A stretch of 64,000 nucleotides of DNA from CALGFI01 sp963786805 (lineage in GTDB: Bacteria; Actinomycetota; UBA4738; HRBIN12): positions 248,001 through 312,000 of the forward strand of contig CAWBAK010000002.1 in assembly GCA_963786805.1 (NCBI GenBank). Reading direction: 5' to 3'. Positions 7,735 through 15,508 of this stretch are shown here, piece after piece. Position 1 is the first letter of the stretch; each line of letters opens with the position of its first letter. Made by a program: the position numbers and the translations under genes. Under the pieces are notes generated by a model, which saw nothing but the letters and a program-made list of their open reading frames with translations, had not been told where the DNA came from and searched no databases.

Positions 7735-9384
7735 ATGACCGAGCAGACCGACGCCGCCCGCGAACTCGTCGACCGCTACTGGGAACGGCTGCTGGAGCAC
7801 GAGCCACTGCTCGGAACGATGGTCGGGGACGAGCGCTACGACGACCGTCTCCCCGATCCGAGCGAGACGGGCCGCGCGGCGCGCGAGACGTTGCATCGCT
7901 CCGCGCTCGAGGAGCTCGCCCTTCTGGACCGCGATGGCCAGGAGGAGGAGCTGCGCACGACCCTCGACATCCTGGAGGCGATCGCGACGCGCGAGATCGC
8001 CAGCCTGGAGCACCGGCTCGACCGCCTCTCCTCGGTGAGCCACCTGTGGGGCCCGGGCGGGCTGATCGGCGAGCTCGCCTCGATGCAGCGCGCCGACACG
8101 CCGGACCGGCTCGATCGCTACGTCGCCCGGATCTCGGCCGCGCCCGCGTTCTACGACGCCGTGATGGACGTGATGCGCGATGGCCTGGCCGCAGGGGTCA
8201 CCGCTCCTCGCGTCGTGGTCGAGCGCGCCGTCGCCCAGGTCGAGCGCCTGATCGAGACGCCGGTCGAGGACTCGCCGGGCCTGCTGCCGGTTCCGCCGGA
8301 GGACGAGGCGGGGCGCGAGCGCGTCGCCACCGCGCTGCGCGAGCGGTTCATGCCGTCGCTCGGCCGGTACCGCGACGCGCTGCGCGAGTACCTGCCCTCG
8401 GCGACCGAGACGCTCGGCCTGTACGCGCTGCCGGGCGGGGACGAGATCTACGCCGCGCAGATCCTCTCGTGGACCACGCTGCCGCTCGAGGCGCAGAAGG
8501 TGCACGACCTCGGCGTCGAGGACCTCGCGAAGATCCAGTCCGAACGCCGGCTCGCGGCGGAGCGGATCGGCGCGCCCGACCCCGTGCAGGCGCTGGCGCT
8601 CCTGGACGAGCGCGGCAACCGGGCAACGTCGAAGGACGAGCTTGTCGGTCTCGCCGAGGAGCAGGTCGCGAAGGGCTGGGACATCGCACCCGGTTGGTTC
8701 GGCACGATGCCGTCGGAGAACTGCGACGTGAAACCGGTCGAGGAGTTCCGCGAGGCCGACATGCCGTTCGCGTTCTACCAGCCGCCGTCGGCCGACGGAT
8801 CTCGCAAGGGCATCTACTACGTGAACGCCGGCGACCTCGAGGGCAAGCCGCTGCACCATCTCGCGACGACGACGTACCACGAGGCGAACCCCGGTCATCA
8901 CTTCCAGATCGCGCTCGAGCAGGAGATGGGCGACCGGCCCGAGCTCCGCCGCTTCGGCGGCCTGATGGCGGGCTCCGCCTTCGCGGAGGGATGGGGCCTG
9001 TACAGCGAGCGCCTGGCCGACGAGATGGGCCTGTTCGAGGAGGAGTCCGAGCGCATGGGGATGCTCGAGATGCAGGGGATGCGCGCGGCGCGGCTCGTGG
9101 TGGACACCGGGATCCACGCGTTCGCGTGGACCCGCGACCAGGCGATCGAGCAGATGGAGGAGGCCGGCGTCCCGCACGTCGACGCCGTGATCGAGACCGA
9201 CCGCTACATCACGCTTCCCGGCCAGGCGCTCTCGTACAAGATCGGACAGTTCGAGATCGAGCAGCACCGCGCGAACGCCGCCAAGCGCGACGGCACGTCC
9301 TTCTCGCTCGCCGCGTTCCACGACCGGTTGCTCGCGCTCGGCTCCCTGCCGCTGTCGGCGCTTCGGCGCGAGCTCGAACGCTAG
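7735..9384 (+). CDS. DUF885 family zinc-peptidase-like protein
   Basis: 549 residues, typical length for DUF885, a family related to zinc metallopeptidases. The signature HEANPGHHFQ is at 382-391, where the HExxxH-type residues His382, Glu383 and His388/His389 would bind metal and activate water. A second conserved part, FAEGWGLYSERLADEMG (about 418-434), supplies the third ligand Glu in relatives. N-terminal DxYWERLLEHEPLLGTMVGDERYDDRLPD is the family's usual start. No signal peptide is seen, so it is probably cytoplasmic. ATG 7735 has GGAAGG 6 bp upstream. Peptidase activity is known for only a few members, so the substrate is open. Confidence 0.88.
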   Translation: MTEQTDAARELVDRYWERLLEHEPLLGTMVGDERYDDRLPDPSETGRAARETLHRSALEELALLDRDGQEEELRTTLDILEAIATREIASLEHRLDRLSSVSHLWGPGGLIGELASMQRADTPDRLDRYVARISAAPAFYDAVMDVMRDGLAAGVTAPRVVVERAVAQVERLIETPVEDSPGLLPVPPEDEAGRERVATALRERFMPSLGRYRDALREYLPSATETLGLYALPGGDEIYAAQILSWTTLPLEAQKVHDLGVEDLAKIQSERRLAAERIGAPDPVQALALLDERGNRATSKDELVGLAEEQVAKGWDIAPGWFGTMPSENCDVKPVEEFREADMPFAFYQPPSADGSRKGIYYVNAGDLEGKPLHHLATTTYHEANPGHHFQIALEQEMGDRPELRRFGGLMAGSAFAEGWGLYSERLADEMGLFEEESERMGMLEMQGMRAARLVVDTGIHAFAWTRDQAIEQMEEAGVPHVDAVIETDRYITLPGQALSYKIGQFEIEQHRANAAKRDGTSFSLAAFHDRLLALGSLPLSALRRELER

Positions 9385-9396
9385 CGCTTCGACGCG

Positions 9397-10266
9397 CTAG
9401 CGCGGCTTCGTCGCTCGGAGCAGCAGGTACTCCACGACCCCGTTCCGCCACAGGAGCTCGGTCTGCGCGAGCATCACCCGGGCAGCGAGACGCATCGCCG
9501 CGGGGGCTTCGTGGTCGCCGTCCTCGAGCCGCCGCCGGACGAACCGGAGCGCCGGCCCGATGACGCGCTCGCCGACGAGGCGCGACTCGACGTCCTCGAA
9601 CCCCGCGCGTCGAGCCATGGCGGCGATCTCGTCGGCGGTGGCGGCGACCGAGGGCTTGAGGCCCCACACCCGGAGCTGCGTCAACCCGGCGAGCGCCTCG
9701 GCCGGCCCTCGGGGCCTCCGCTCGGTCGGCACGTCGGACATCGAGAGCACACCGCCCGGCGCCAGCACGCGGTACGCCTCGCGGAAGAACCGGGCCCGAG
9801 AGGAGAAATGGAACGCGGCCTCGACGCTGATCACGCCGTCGACGCACCCGTCGCGCAGCGGGATCCGCGTCGCGTCGCCGTTCACGGGAAGCGCTCGCGC
9901 CTCTTCGAGGTCCTGGCGTCCCGCGACGAGCTGCGACCGCGTGATATTCAAGGCCACGAGGCGGTTCGGTTCGGCGACCCGCGCGATCACCGGGTCCTGC
10001 GCGCCCAGGCCGTTCCCGACGTCGAGGATCGTCCCGCCGCTCGGGAGGTCCGCCGCCATCGTCTCGACCAGGCGCCGGACCGCGACGGGCGCCTCGGCCG
10101 GGTCGGAGCCGTCGCCTTCCCACAGCCCGAGGTTCAGCCATCCGTCGTCGAGCGCGAGGAAGAAGTCGGGACCGATCGAGTCGTAGACCGCGGCCGCGGG
10201 ATTGCGTCCTTGCTTCAGGAGCCTCGCGGCGTGGATCAGATGCTCCCGCGTCCAGGTCCTCGTCAT
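9397..10266 (-). CDS. SAM-dependent methyltransferase (class I)
   Basis: A 289-residue Rossmann methyltransferase. The SAM-binding loop reads TILDVGNGLGAQDP (about 78-91), followed by ARALPVNGDATRIPL and ISVEAAFHFSSRARFFREAYRVLAPGGVLSMSD. This layout fits the Methyltransf_11 and sugar O-methyltransferase (EryG-like) group. The substrate is not predictable. ATG 10266 was preferred to the TTG six bases upstream, because TAGGGT (10281-10276) ends 9 bp before it and no Shine-Dalgarno site is present, so the leader would be very short. It is divergent from the aminotransferase gene 42 bp away. Confidence 0.82.
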   Translation of the reverse strand: MTRTWTREHLIHAARLLKQGRNPAAAVYDSIGPDFFLALDDGWLNLGLWEGDGSDPAEAPVAVRRLVETMAADLPSGGTILDVGNGLGAQDPVIARVAEPNRLVALNITRSQLVAGRQDLEEARALPVNGDATRIPLRDGCVDGVISVEAAFHFSSRARFFREAYRVLAPGGVLSMSDVPTERRPRGPAEALAGLTQLRVWGLKPSVAATADEIAAMARRAGFEDVESRLVGERVIGPALRFVRRRLEDGDHEAPAAMRLAARVMLAQTELLWRNGVVEYLLLRATKPR

Positions 10267-10307
10267 GCCCAACCCACCCTACGGCGCGCGCGCTAGTCTT
10301 CGCGCTC

Positions 10308-11666
10308 ATGGAAACCACCGTCGACCGCGCTCGGCTGGCCGAGCTCACCGGTCGCGAGATCGAGCGCTTCGAGCAGGAGCATCCGCGATCGCGCGAACTG
10401 TTCGAGCGCGGCAAGCGCAACCTCCTCGCCGGCGTCCCGATGCCGTGGATGACCGAGTGGGCCGGCCCGTACCCCGTCTTCGTCGACGAGGCCGAGGGCG
10501 CGCGGTTCCGAGACGTCGACGGGCGCGAGTACGTCGACCTCTGCCTCGGCGACACCGGCGCGATGACGGGACACGCGCCGAAGGCCGCCGTCGAGGCCAT
10601 CGCGGAGCAGGCGTCGAAAGGCATCACGCTCATGCTCCCGACCGAGGACTCGATCTGGGTCGGGGCCGAGATGGAACGCCGGTTCGGCCTCCCCTTCTGG
10701 CAGTTCTGCCTGACCGCGACCGACGCGAACCGCTTCGCGATCCGGCTCGCGCGCGCGATCACCGGCCGCCCGAAGATCCTCGTCTACAACTACTGCTATC
10801 ACGGCTCGGTCGACGAGACGATCGCGACGATCGAGGACGGTGTCCCGGGCTCGAGACCCGGGAACATCGGTCCGCCCGTGAACCCGACCGAGACGACGCG
10901 CGTCGTCGAGTTCAACGACCTCGACGCGCTCGACGAAGCCCTCGCGCACGGCGATGTGGCGTGCGTCCTCGCCGAGCCGGCGCTGACGAACATCGGCATC
11001 GTGCTGCCCGACCCGGGCTACCACGACGCCCTCCGCGAGCTGACGCGCAAGCACGGCACGTATCTCGTGATCGACGAGACGCATTGCATCTGCGCCGGTC
11101 CCGGCGGCGCGACGAAGGCCTGGGGCCTGGAGCCCGACCTCCTCACGGTCGGCAAACCGCTCGCGAGCGGCGTCCCGGCGGCGTGCTACGGGATGAGCGC
11201 GGAGGTCGCCGAGCGCTCCCTCGCGTACATGGACACGTTGCCGACCACCGATGTCGGCGGCATCGGGGGAACGCTGTCGGGGAACGCGCTCAGCCTCGCG
11301 GCGATGCGGGCCACGCTCGAGCACGTCCTCACCGACGACGCGTTCGAGGGCATGATCGCGCTCGGCGAGCGGTGGGCGGACGGGGTCAAGGGATCGATCG
11401 AGCGGCACGGCCTTCCCTGGCAGGTCCAGCGCCTCGGCTGTCGCGCCGAGTACTGGTTCGCGCCCACGCCGCCTCGCAACGGCGGCGAGGCCGCCGCCGT
11501 CGACGATCACGAGCTCGCAAGGTTCACGCACCTGTACGCGTTGAACCGCGGGGTCCTGCTCACGCCGTTCCACAACATGGCGCTGATGTCCCCCGCGACC
11601 ACCGAGGACGACGTCGATGCCCATTCGATGGTCTTCGGGGAGATGTGCCAGGAGCTCAGCGCGTGA
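10308..11666 (+). CDS. Class III aminotransferase, glutamate-1-semialdehyde-aminomutase-like
   Basis: PLP-dependent fold-type I enzyme of 452 residues. It shows FVDEAEGARFRDVDGREYVDLCLGDTG near the N-terminus, YCYHGSVDET with the ring-stacking aromatic, VIDETHCICAGPGG with the PLP Asp, and LTVGKPLASGVP with the Schiff-base Lys. It resembles HemL-type aminomutases, but no haem gene is nearby and the glycine-rich substrate loop reads TLPTTDVGGIGGTLSGN. A bona fide HemL role is therefore doubtful, and an amino-acid aminotransferase or mutase is as likely. ATG 10308 is 8 bp after TAGTCT. The stop overlaps the next gene as GTGA. Confidence 0.8.
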   Translation: METTVDRARLAELTGREIERFEQEHPRSRELFERGKRNLLAGVPMPWMTEWAGPYPVFVDEAEGARFRDVDGREYVDLCLGDTGAMTGHAPKAAVEAIAEQASKGITLMLPTEDSIWVGAEMERRFGLPFWQFCLTATDANRFAIRLARAITGRPKILVYNYCYHGSVDETIATIEDGVPGSRPGNIGPPVNPTETTRVVEFNDLDALDEALAHGDVACVLAEPALTNIGIVLPDPGYHDALRELTRKHGTYLVIDETHCICAGPGGATKAWGLEPDLLTVGKPLASGVPAACYGMSAEVAERSLAYMDTLPTTDVGGIGGTLSGNALSLAAMRATLEHVLTDDAFEGMIALGERWADGVKGSIERHGLPWQVQRLGCRAEYWFAPTPPRNGGEAAAVDDHELARFTHLYALNRGVLLTPFHNMALMSPATTEDDVDAHSMVFGEMCQELSA

Positions 11667-12025
11667 CGGGGCAGCCGCGGATCTCGCACGTCATGATCGA
11701 CTCGCAGGATCCGGACGCCCTCGCCCGGTTCTGGTGCGGTCTGCTGTCGACCGAGGTCGAGTCCCGTTTCGACGAGGGGCGGTTCGTCTTCCTCTCCGCC
11801 GGATCGCACGGTCCCGCGATCGGGATCCAGCGAGTCCCCGAGGCCAAGGTGACGAAGAACCGCGTGCACGTCGACGTGACGGTGGACGACCTCGGAGAAT
11901 GGACACGGTGGGTGCGTCGGAACGGGGGGTCGCGCGTCGCCGACCATCAGGCGGCGGGAGTCCACTGGCGGATCATGGCCGACCCCGAGGGCAACGAATT
12001 CTGCCTCGTGCCTTCCGGTCCATGA
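11663..12025 (+). CDS. VOC superfamily (glyoxalase-like) protein
   Basis: 120-residue single VOC domain starting ISHVMIDSQDPDALARFWCGLLSTE and ending with the paired beta-alpha-beta half GVHWRIMADPEGNEFCLV. The conserved DPEGNEFCL has the family's metal-ligand Glu. His9 lies at the usual first ligand site. GTG 11663 overlaps the aminotransferase stop (GTGA), so they are translationally coupled. The VOC protein may act on the aminotransferase product, but this is only inferred from the overlap. Confidence 0.8.
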   Translation: MTGQPRISHVMIDSQDPDALARFWCGLLSTEVESRFDEGRFVFLSAGSHGPAIGIQRVPEAKVTKNRVHVDVTVDDLGEWTRWVRRNGGSRVADHQAAGVHWRIMADPEGNEFCLVPSGP

Positions 12026-12046
12026 CGTTGCGAGGCGGCTACCGGC

Positions 12047-12319
12047 TCAGAGCTGGTGCCAGATCCTGGTCTCCCACTCCAGACCCTCGGTTCCCGCCGT
12101 CGAGTTGAACTCGTCCCCGTACTTCTCGGACGCCGCATGCATCTCGTCGTGCGAGGCCCACTCCTCGAGCAGCGTGACCTCGTTCGGGTCGTTCTCGGCG
12201 TAGTACAGGCCGACAGGCTTCCCCCCCATCTCGCCCATCTTCGGCTTCCATCCCTCGTACGCCTTCTTGAAGCGCTCCACGTCGGGAGCTCGGACGCGCA
12301 TCTGGACCAGGACGGCCAT
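12047..12319 (-). CDS. Antibiotic biosynthesis monooxygenase (ABM) domain protein
   Basis: Ninety residues forming one ferredoxin-like ABM domain: MAVLVQMRVRAPDVERFKKA, then VGLYYAENDPNEVTLLEEWASHDEMHAASEKY. LLEEWASHDEMHA is the family's usual helix entry. Members include haem-degrading and quinone-forming monooxygenases as well as proteins with no known activity. ATG 12319 has a good GGGAGGGGA site. It stands alone, convergent with the VOC gene and 134 bp downstream of the NatAB gene. That gap shows only a weak dyad, GTGCT-gca-AGCAC. Confidence 0.75.
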   Translation of the reverse strand: MAVLVQMRVRAPDVERFKKAYEGWKPKMGEMGGKPVGLYYAENDPNEVTLLEEWASHDEMHAASEKYGDEFNSTAGTEGLEWETRIWHQL

Positions 12320-12453
12320 CTTCCCCTCCCTCGGATCGTCCGGAGGCTCTCAGGCAACCACCGGGTGCTCGCCGGCGCAAATCGAGCCGCCTGTGCTGCA
12401 AGCACGTCCCTCACGATCCGGGCTCGAGGCCATGACTTCACACTCGATGCACG

Positions 12454-14541
12454 TCATCGGTCGGCGCGAAGGACCTGACGGATCTTGACCCGTCCCGGAC
12501 GGAGGACCGCCCCCGAGTAGATCTTCGTCGCGATCGGCACGAGCGCGATCGTCGTGCCGATCGACACCCCGGCCGAGAGCAACGCGCCCCACAAGCCCGT
12601 CTCGCCCAGCACGATGCGCGAGGGCATCACGAGCGGCGCCGACGGCGGCAGCAGCGACGCGACGGTCGCGAGCGTCGACGAGGGATCGCCGATCGCGTTG
12701 ATCCCGATGATGAACGACCCGACGATCAAGATCGTGAGCGGCGTCATCGTGCTCTGGAGGTCCTCCTGCCGCGTCACGATCGAACCGGCGACGGCGAACA
12801 ATCCGGCGTAGAAGAAGAACCCGAGGACGAACCACAGGAGCACGATGCCGATCGTCGCGATCGCCCCCGAGGCGAAGTCGAGCGACCCGACGAGCTGTGC
12901 GGCCGTGAGCCCCACCAGCCCGATGAGCAGGAGCTGCGCCAGCCCGAGCAGGCCGATCCCGAGGATCTTTCCGCGCAGCAGCTGTGACGGACGCACCGTC
13001 GCGAGCAGGACCTCGACGACGCGCGAGGACTTCTCCTCGACGACGCCGGCGGCGACCCAGTAGCCGTACGCGAACAGCTGGCCGTACAGGGCGAGCACGC
13101 CGACGAACGCGACGGCCGAGTTCTCGCGTCTGCGATCGTCCACCGGCTCGAGGGCGCGCACCTCGAGCGGCGGCTGGTTCAGCGCGGCCTGCACCTCCTC
13201 CTCACTGAGCCCCGCATCCTCGAGTGCCCGCGCCGACCGGACGCGCAGGGACACGACCTGCAGGATGCCGACGAGCTCCGCCGGCGGCTCGGACCGCACG
13301 AGGATCCGCTCCGCATCGAGCAACGCGGCGTCGACCCCCTCCTCTCGCACGGCGCGGGTGGCCGCCTCTTCGTCGGGGAGCTCGCGCAGCGATACCTCGA
13401 TGCCGAGCGCCGCTGCCGCGTCGACGACCTGCTCGCCGATCGCGCGCGACTCCTCTCCGACCACGCCGAGCTCGAACCGGGTCTCGCCTCCGAATACCGC
13501 GGTCGCCACGATGACGCCGACGAGGATCACCAGCGTGATCGCCGTCGAGATGACGAAGCCGCGATCGCGGGCGCGCTCAACGAACTCCCGGCGCGCGATG
13601 ATCGCCCAGATCCGGCGCGTCCCGCTCGTCTGGTCGGTCGCGCTCACGAGTGCCACCACCGTGCGGAAGATGTCGGCGAGGCTCGGCCGCACGACGCTGA
13701 AGTGCCGGACCTCGCCCGCCGCCCGAGCCGCGTCGAGGACGTCGCCCTCCCGGACGCCCTCGTCGAGCTCCAGGATCGCGCCCCCGGGCAGCCGCTCGAC
13801 CACCCGCACGCCGCGCATCGCGTCGAGCCAACCGGGCGCCGCCCCACCAACCTCGACCCGGACGAGCCGGCGCCGATCGGCGGCCCGAAGCTCCGCGATC
13901 TTGCCCGCGGCGACGATGCGCCCTCGGTCGATGAGGACGACCGACTCGCACAGCCGCTCGACGAGCTCGAGCTGATGGCTCGAGAAGACGACGGGCACGC
14001 CGGCCGCCGCCTGCGCGCGCAGCACGCCGGACAGGACGTCCACGCCGACGGGGTCCAGACCGCTGAACGGCTCGTCCAGGATGAGCACCTCGGGGCGATG
14101 CACGAGCGCGGCGGAGAGCTGCACCCGCTGCTGGTTGCCGAGCGAGAGCGTCTCGGTGCGATCCCTCGCCCGATCCCCCACGCCGAGCAACGTCGCGGTG
14201 CGCTCGGCCTGCGACCTCGCGTCGCCGGCACCCAGCCCGTGGAGCCGCGCCAGGTACACGAGCTGATCGAGCACGCGCATCTTGGGGTACAGGCCACGCT
14301 CCTCCGGCATGTAGCCGAAGCGCCGGCGGATCTCGAGGTTGACCGGTCTCCCCCGCCACCGAACCTCGCCCGCGTCCTGTTGCAGCACGCCGACGGCGAT
14401 CCGCATCGCGGTCGTCTTGCCGGCTCCGTTCGGACCCACGAAGCCGACCATCTCGCCCTCGGCGACCGAGAACGACACGTCGTCCAGGGCGACGACGTCG
14501 CCGAACCTGCGCGAGAGCCCTTCCAGCTCGAGCGCGGACAC
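12454..14541 (-). CDS. ABC exporter, ATPase and permease in one ORF (NatA-NatB-like)
   Basis: A single 695-residue ORF. Residues 1-295 are a full ATPase with Walker A GPNGAGKTT, signature LSLGNQQRVQL, Walker B VLILDEPFSGLDP and a switch His. From about 300 a permease of the NatB/ABC-2 type starts: IWAIIARREFVERARDRGFVIS, one membrane helix, a large outside domain and then about five helices (GVLALYGQLFAYGYWVAAGVVEEKSSRVVEVLLATVRPSQLLRGKI is the typical segment). NatA and NatB are normally separate genes and the join VVALVSATDQ could be a GTG start. In the alternative frame a stop overlaps that GTG as GTGA, so a one-base error could have fused two genes. GTG 14541 starts 3 bp after the MDR stop. 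Confidence 0.8.
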   Translation of the reverse strand: MSALELEGLSRRFGDVVALDDVSFSVAEGEMVGFVGPNGAGKTTAMRIAVGVLQQDAGEVRWRGRPVNLEIRRRFGYMPEERGLYPKMRVLDQLVYLARLHGLGAGDARSQAERTATLLGVGDRARDRTETLSLGNQQRVQLSAALVHRPEVLILDEPFSGLDPVGVDVLSGVLRAQAAAGVPVVFSSHQLELVERLCESVVLIDRGRIVAAGKIAELRAADRRRLVRVEVGGAAPGWLDAMRGVRVVERLPGGAILELDEGVREGDVLDAARAAGEVRHFSVVRPSLADIFRTVVALVSATDQTSGTRRIWAIIARREFVERARDRGFVISTAITLVILVGVIVATAVFGGETRFELGVVGEESRAIGEQVVDAAAALGIEVSLRELPDEEAATRAVREEGVDAALLDAERILVRSEPPAELVGILQVVSLRVRSARALEDAGLSEEEVQAALNQPPLEVRALEPVDDRRRENSAVAFVGVLALYGQLFAYGYWVAAGVVEEKSSRVVEVLLATVRPSQLLRGKILGIGLLGLAQLLLIGLVGLTAAQLVGSLDFASGAIATIGIVLLWFVLGFFFYAGLFAVAGSIVTRQEDLQSTMTPLTILIVGSFIIGINAIGDPSSTLATVASLLPPSAPLVMPSRIVLGETGLWGALLSAGVSIGTTIALVPIATKIYSGAVLRPGRVKIRQVLRADR

Positions 14542-14544
14542 GGG

Positions 14545-15486
14545 CTAGGAAGCCGGCCGTTCGTCGAGCAACAGGACCGCCTTGCCGTTCACCCGCCGCT
14601 CGAGCAGCGCCTCGATCGCCGACGCCGCCTCGGTCCACGGCACGACGAGGTCGATCTGGCTGACCAGCCGCCCCTCCGCGACGAGCTCGGCGAGCGCCGC
14701 CAGTCGCGAGCTCCCGATCCGGCCCTCGAGCAGCTCGTACGTGACGAAGTAGCCGAGCATCGTCGGCGACCCCTTGCGGTAGAAGGTCCGGGGATCGAGG
14801 TTCGCCGGCTCGCCGGAGGAGTTCCCGAACGTCACGATGATGCCCTGAGGAGCGACCCGCGCGACCGCCGCCACGAGCGAATCGCCGCCGACCGACTCCG
14901 CGATGAGGTCGAACGGCGCTCCCTCGTGCGGGAGGCCGACCGAGATCTCGTCGGCGCCGAGGTCGCCGAGTCCTTCCCCTCGCTCGGGCCTTCCGACGAT
15001 GGCGGTGACGTGCGCCCCCGCCATGTGCGCGAGCTGCACCGCGAACCGGCCGACGCCTCCGGAAGCGCCGGTGATCGCGACGCTCCGGCCGAGCAGCGTC
15101 CCGGTCACGGAGAGCACGCCGACGGCGGTGAGGCCGGCGACGGGAAGTGTCGCGGCCGTCTCGAACGACAGGGAGTCCGGGATCGCGGCGAGATGGTCGG
15201 TCCGCACCGCAGCCCGCTCCGCCCACGCGCCTCCGTTCACCCAGCCGACGACCCGCGCGCCATCGGAGGGACCGGTCCCGTCGGCGGCCGCGCGGACCAC
15301 GAGGCCCGCGAGATCCCAACCCGGGCTCCAGCCATCGTCGGCGGCGCGCAACGCCGAGCACTCGCCGCGGTTCAGCGACGAGGCGTGTACCTCGACGACC
15401 GCGTGGTCGGCTCCGGGCTCGGGTTCGGCGACCTCGCGGATCTCGATGCGACCCGGCGCGTTCGGGGCGGCCACGAGCGCTCGCAA
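14545..15486 (-). CDS. Zinc-free MDR oxidoreductase, quinone-oxidoreductase-like
   Basis: Medium-chain dehydrogenase/reductase of 313 residues: GroES-like N-domain with SSLNRGECSAL and PGWDLAGLVV, then the NADPH Rossmann domain at AITGASGGVGRFAVQLAHMAGAHV. The structural-zinc Cys cluster and catalytic Cys/His of alcohol dehydrogenases are absent, as in QOR-type reductases. It probably reduces quinones or activated alkenes with NADPH. The TTG start at 15486 has a strong AAGGAGGAT site 4 bp upstream. It ends 3 bp before the NatAB start, so the two are likely cotranscribed. Confidence 0.85.
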   Translation of the reverse strand: MRALVAAPNAPGRIEIREVAEPEPGADHAVVEVHASSLNRGECSALRAADDGWSPGWDLAGLVVRAAADGTGPSDGARVVGWVNGGAWAERAAVRTDHLAAIPDSLSFETAATLPVAGLTAVGVLSVTGTLLGRSVAITGASGGVGRFAVQLAHMAGAHVTAIVGRPERGEGLGDLGADEISVGLPHEGAPFDLIAESVGGDSLVAAVARVAPQGIIVTFGNSSGEPANLDPRTFYRKGSPTMLGYFVTYELLEGRIGSSRLAALAELVAEGRLVSQIDLVVPWTEAASAIEALLERRVNGKAVLLLDERPAS

Positions 15487-15508
15487 ACGATCCTCCTTCG
15501 CCGAAGGG

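Noticed and set aside
6705..9563. 952-codon plus-strand ORF overlapping the DUF885 gene
   Set aside because: It is a GC-frame shadow; the 549-residue frame carries the DUF885 motifs and this one is Arg/Pro-rich without any domain.
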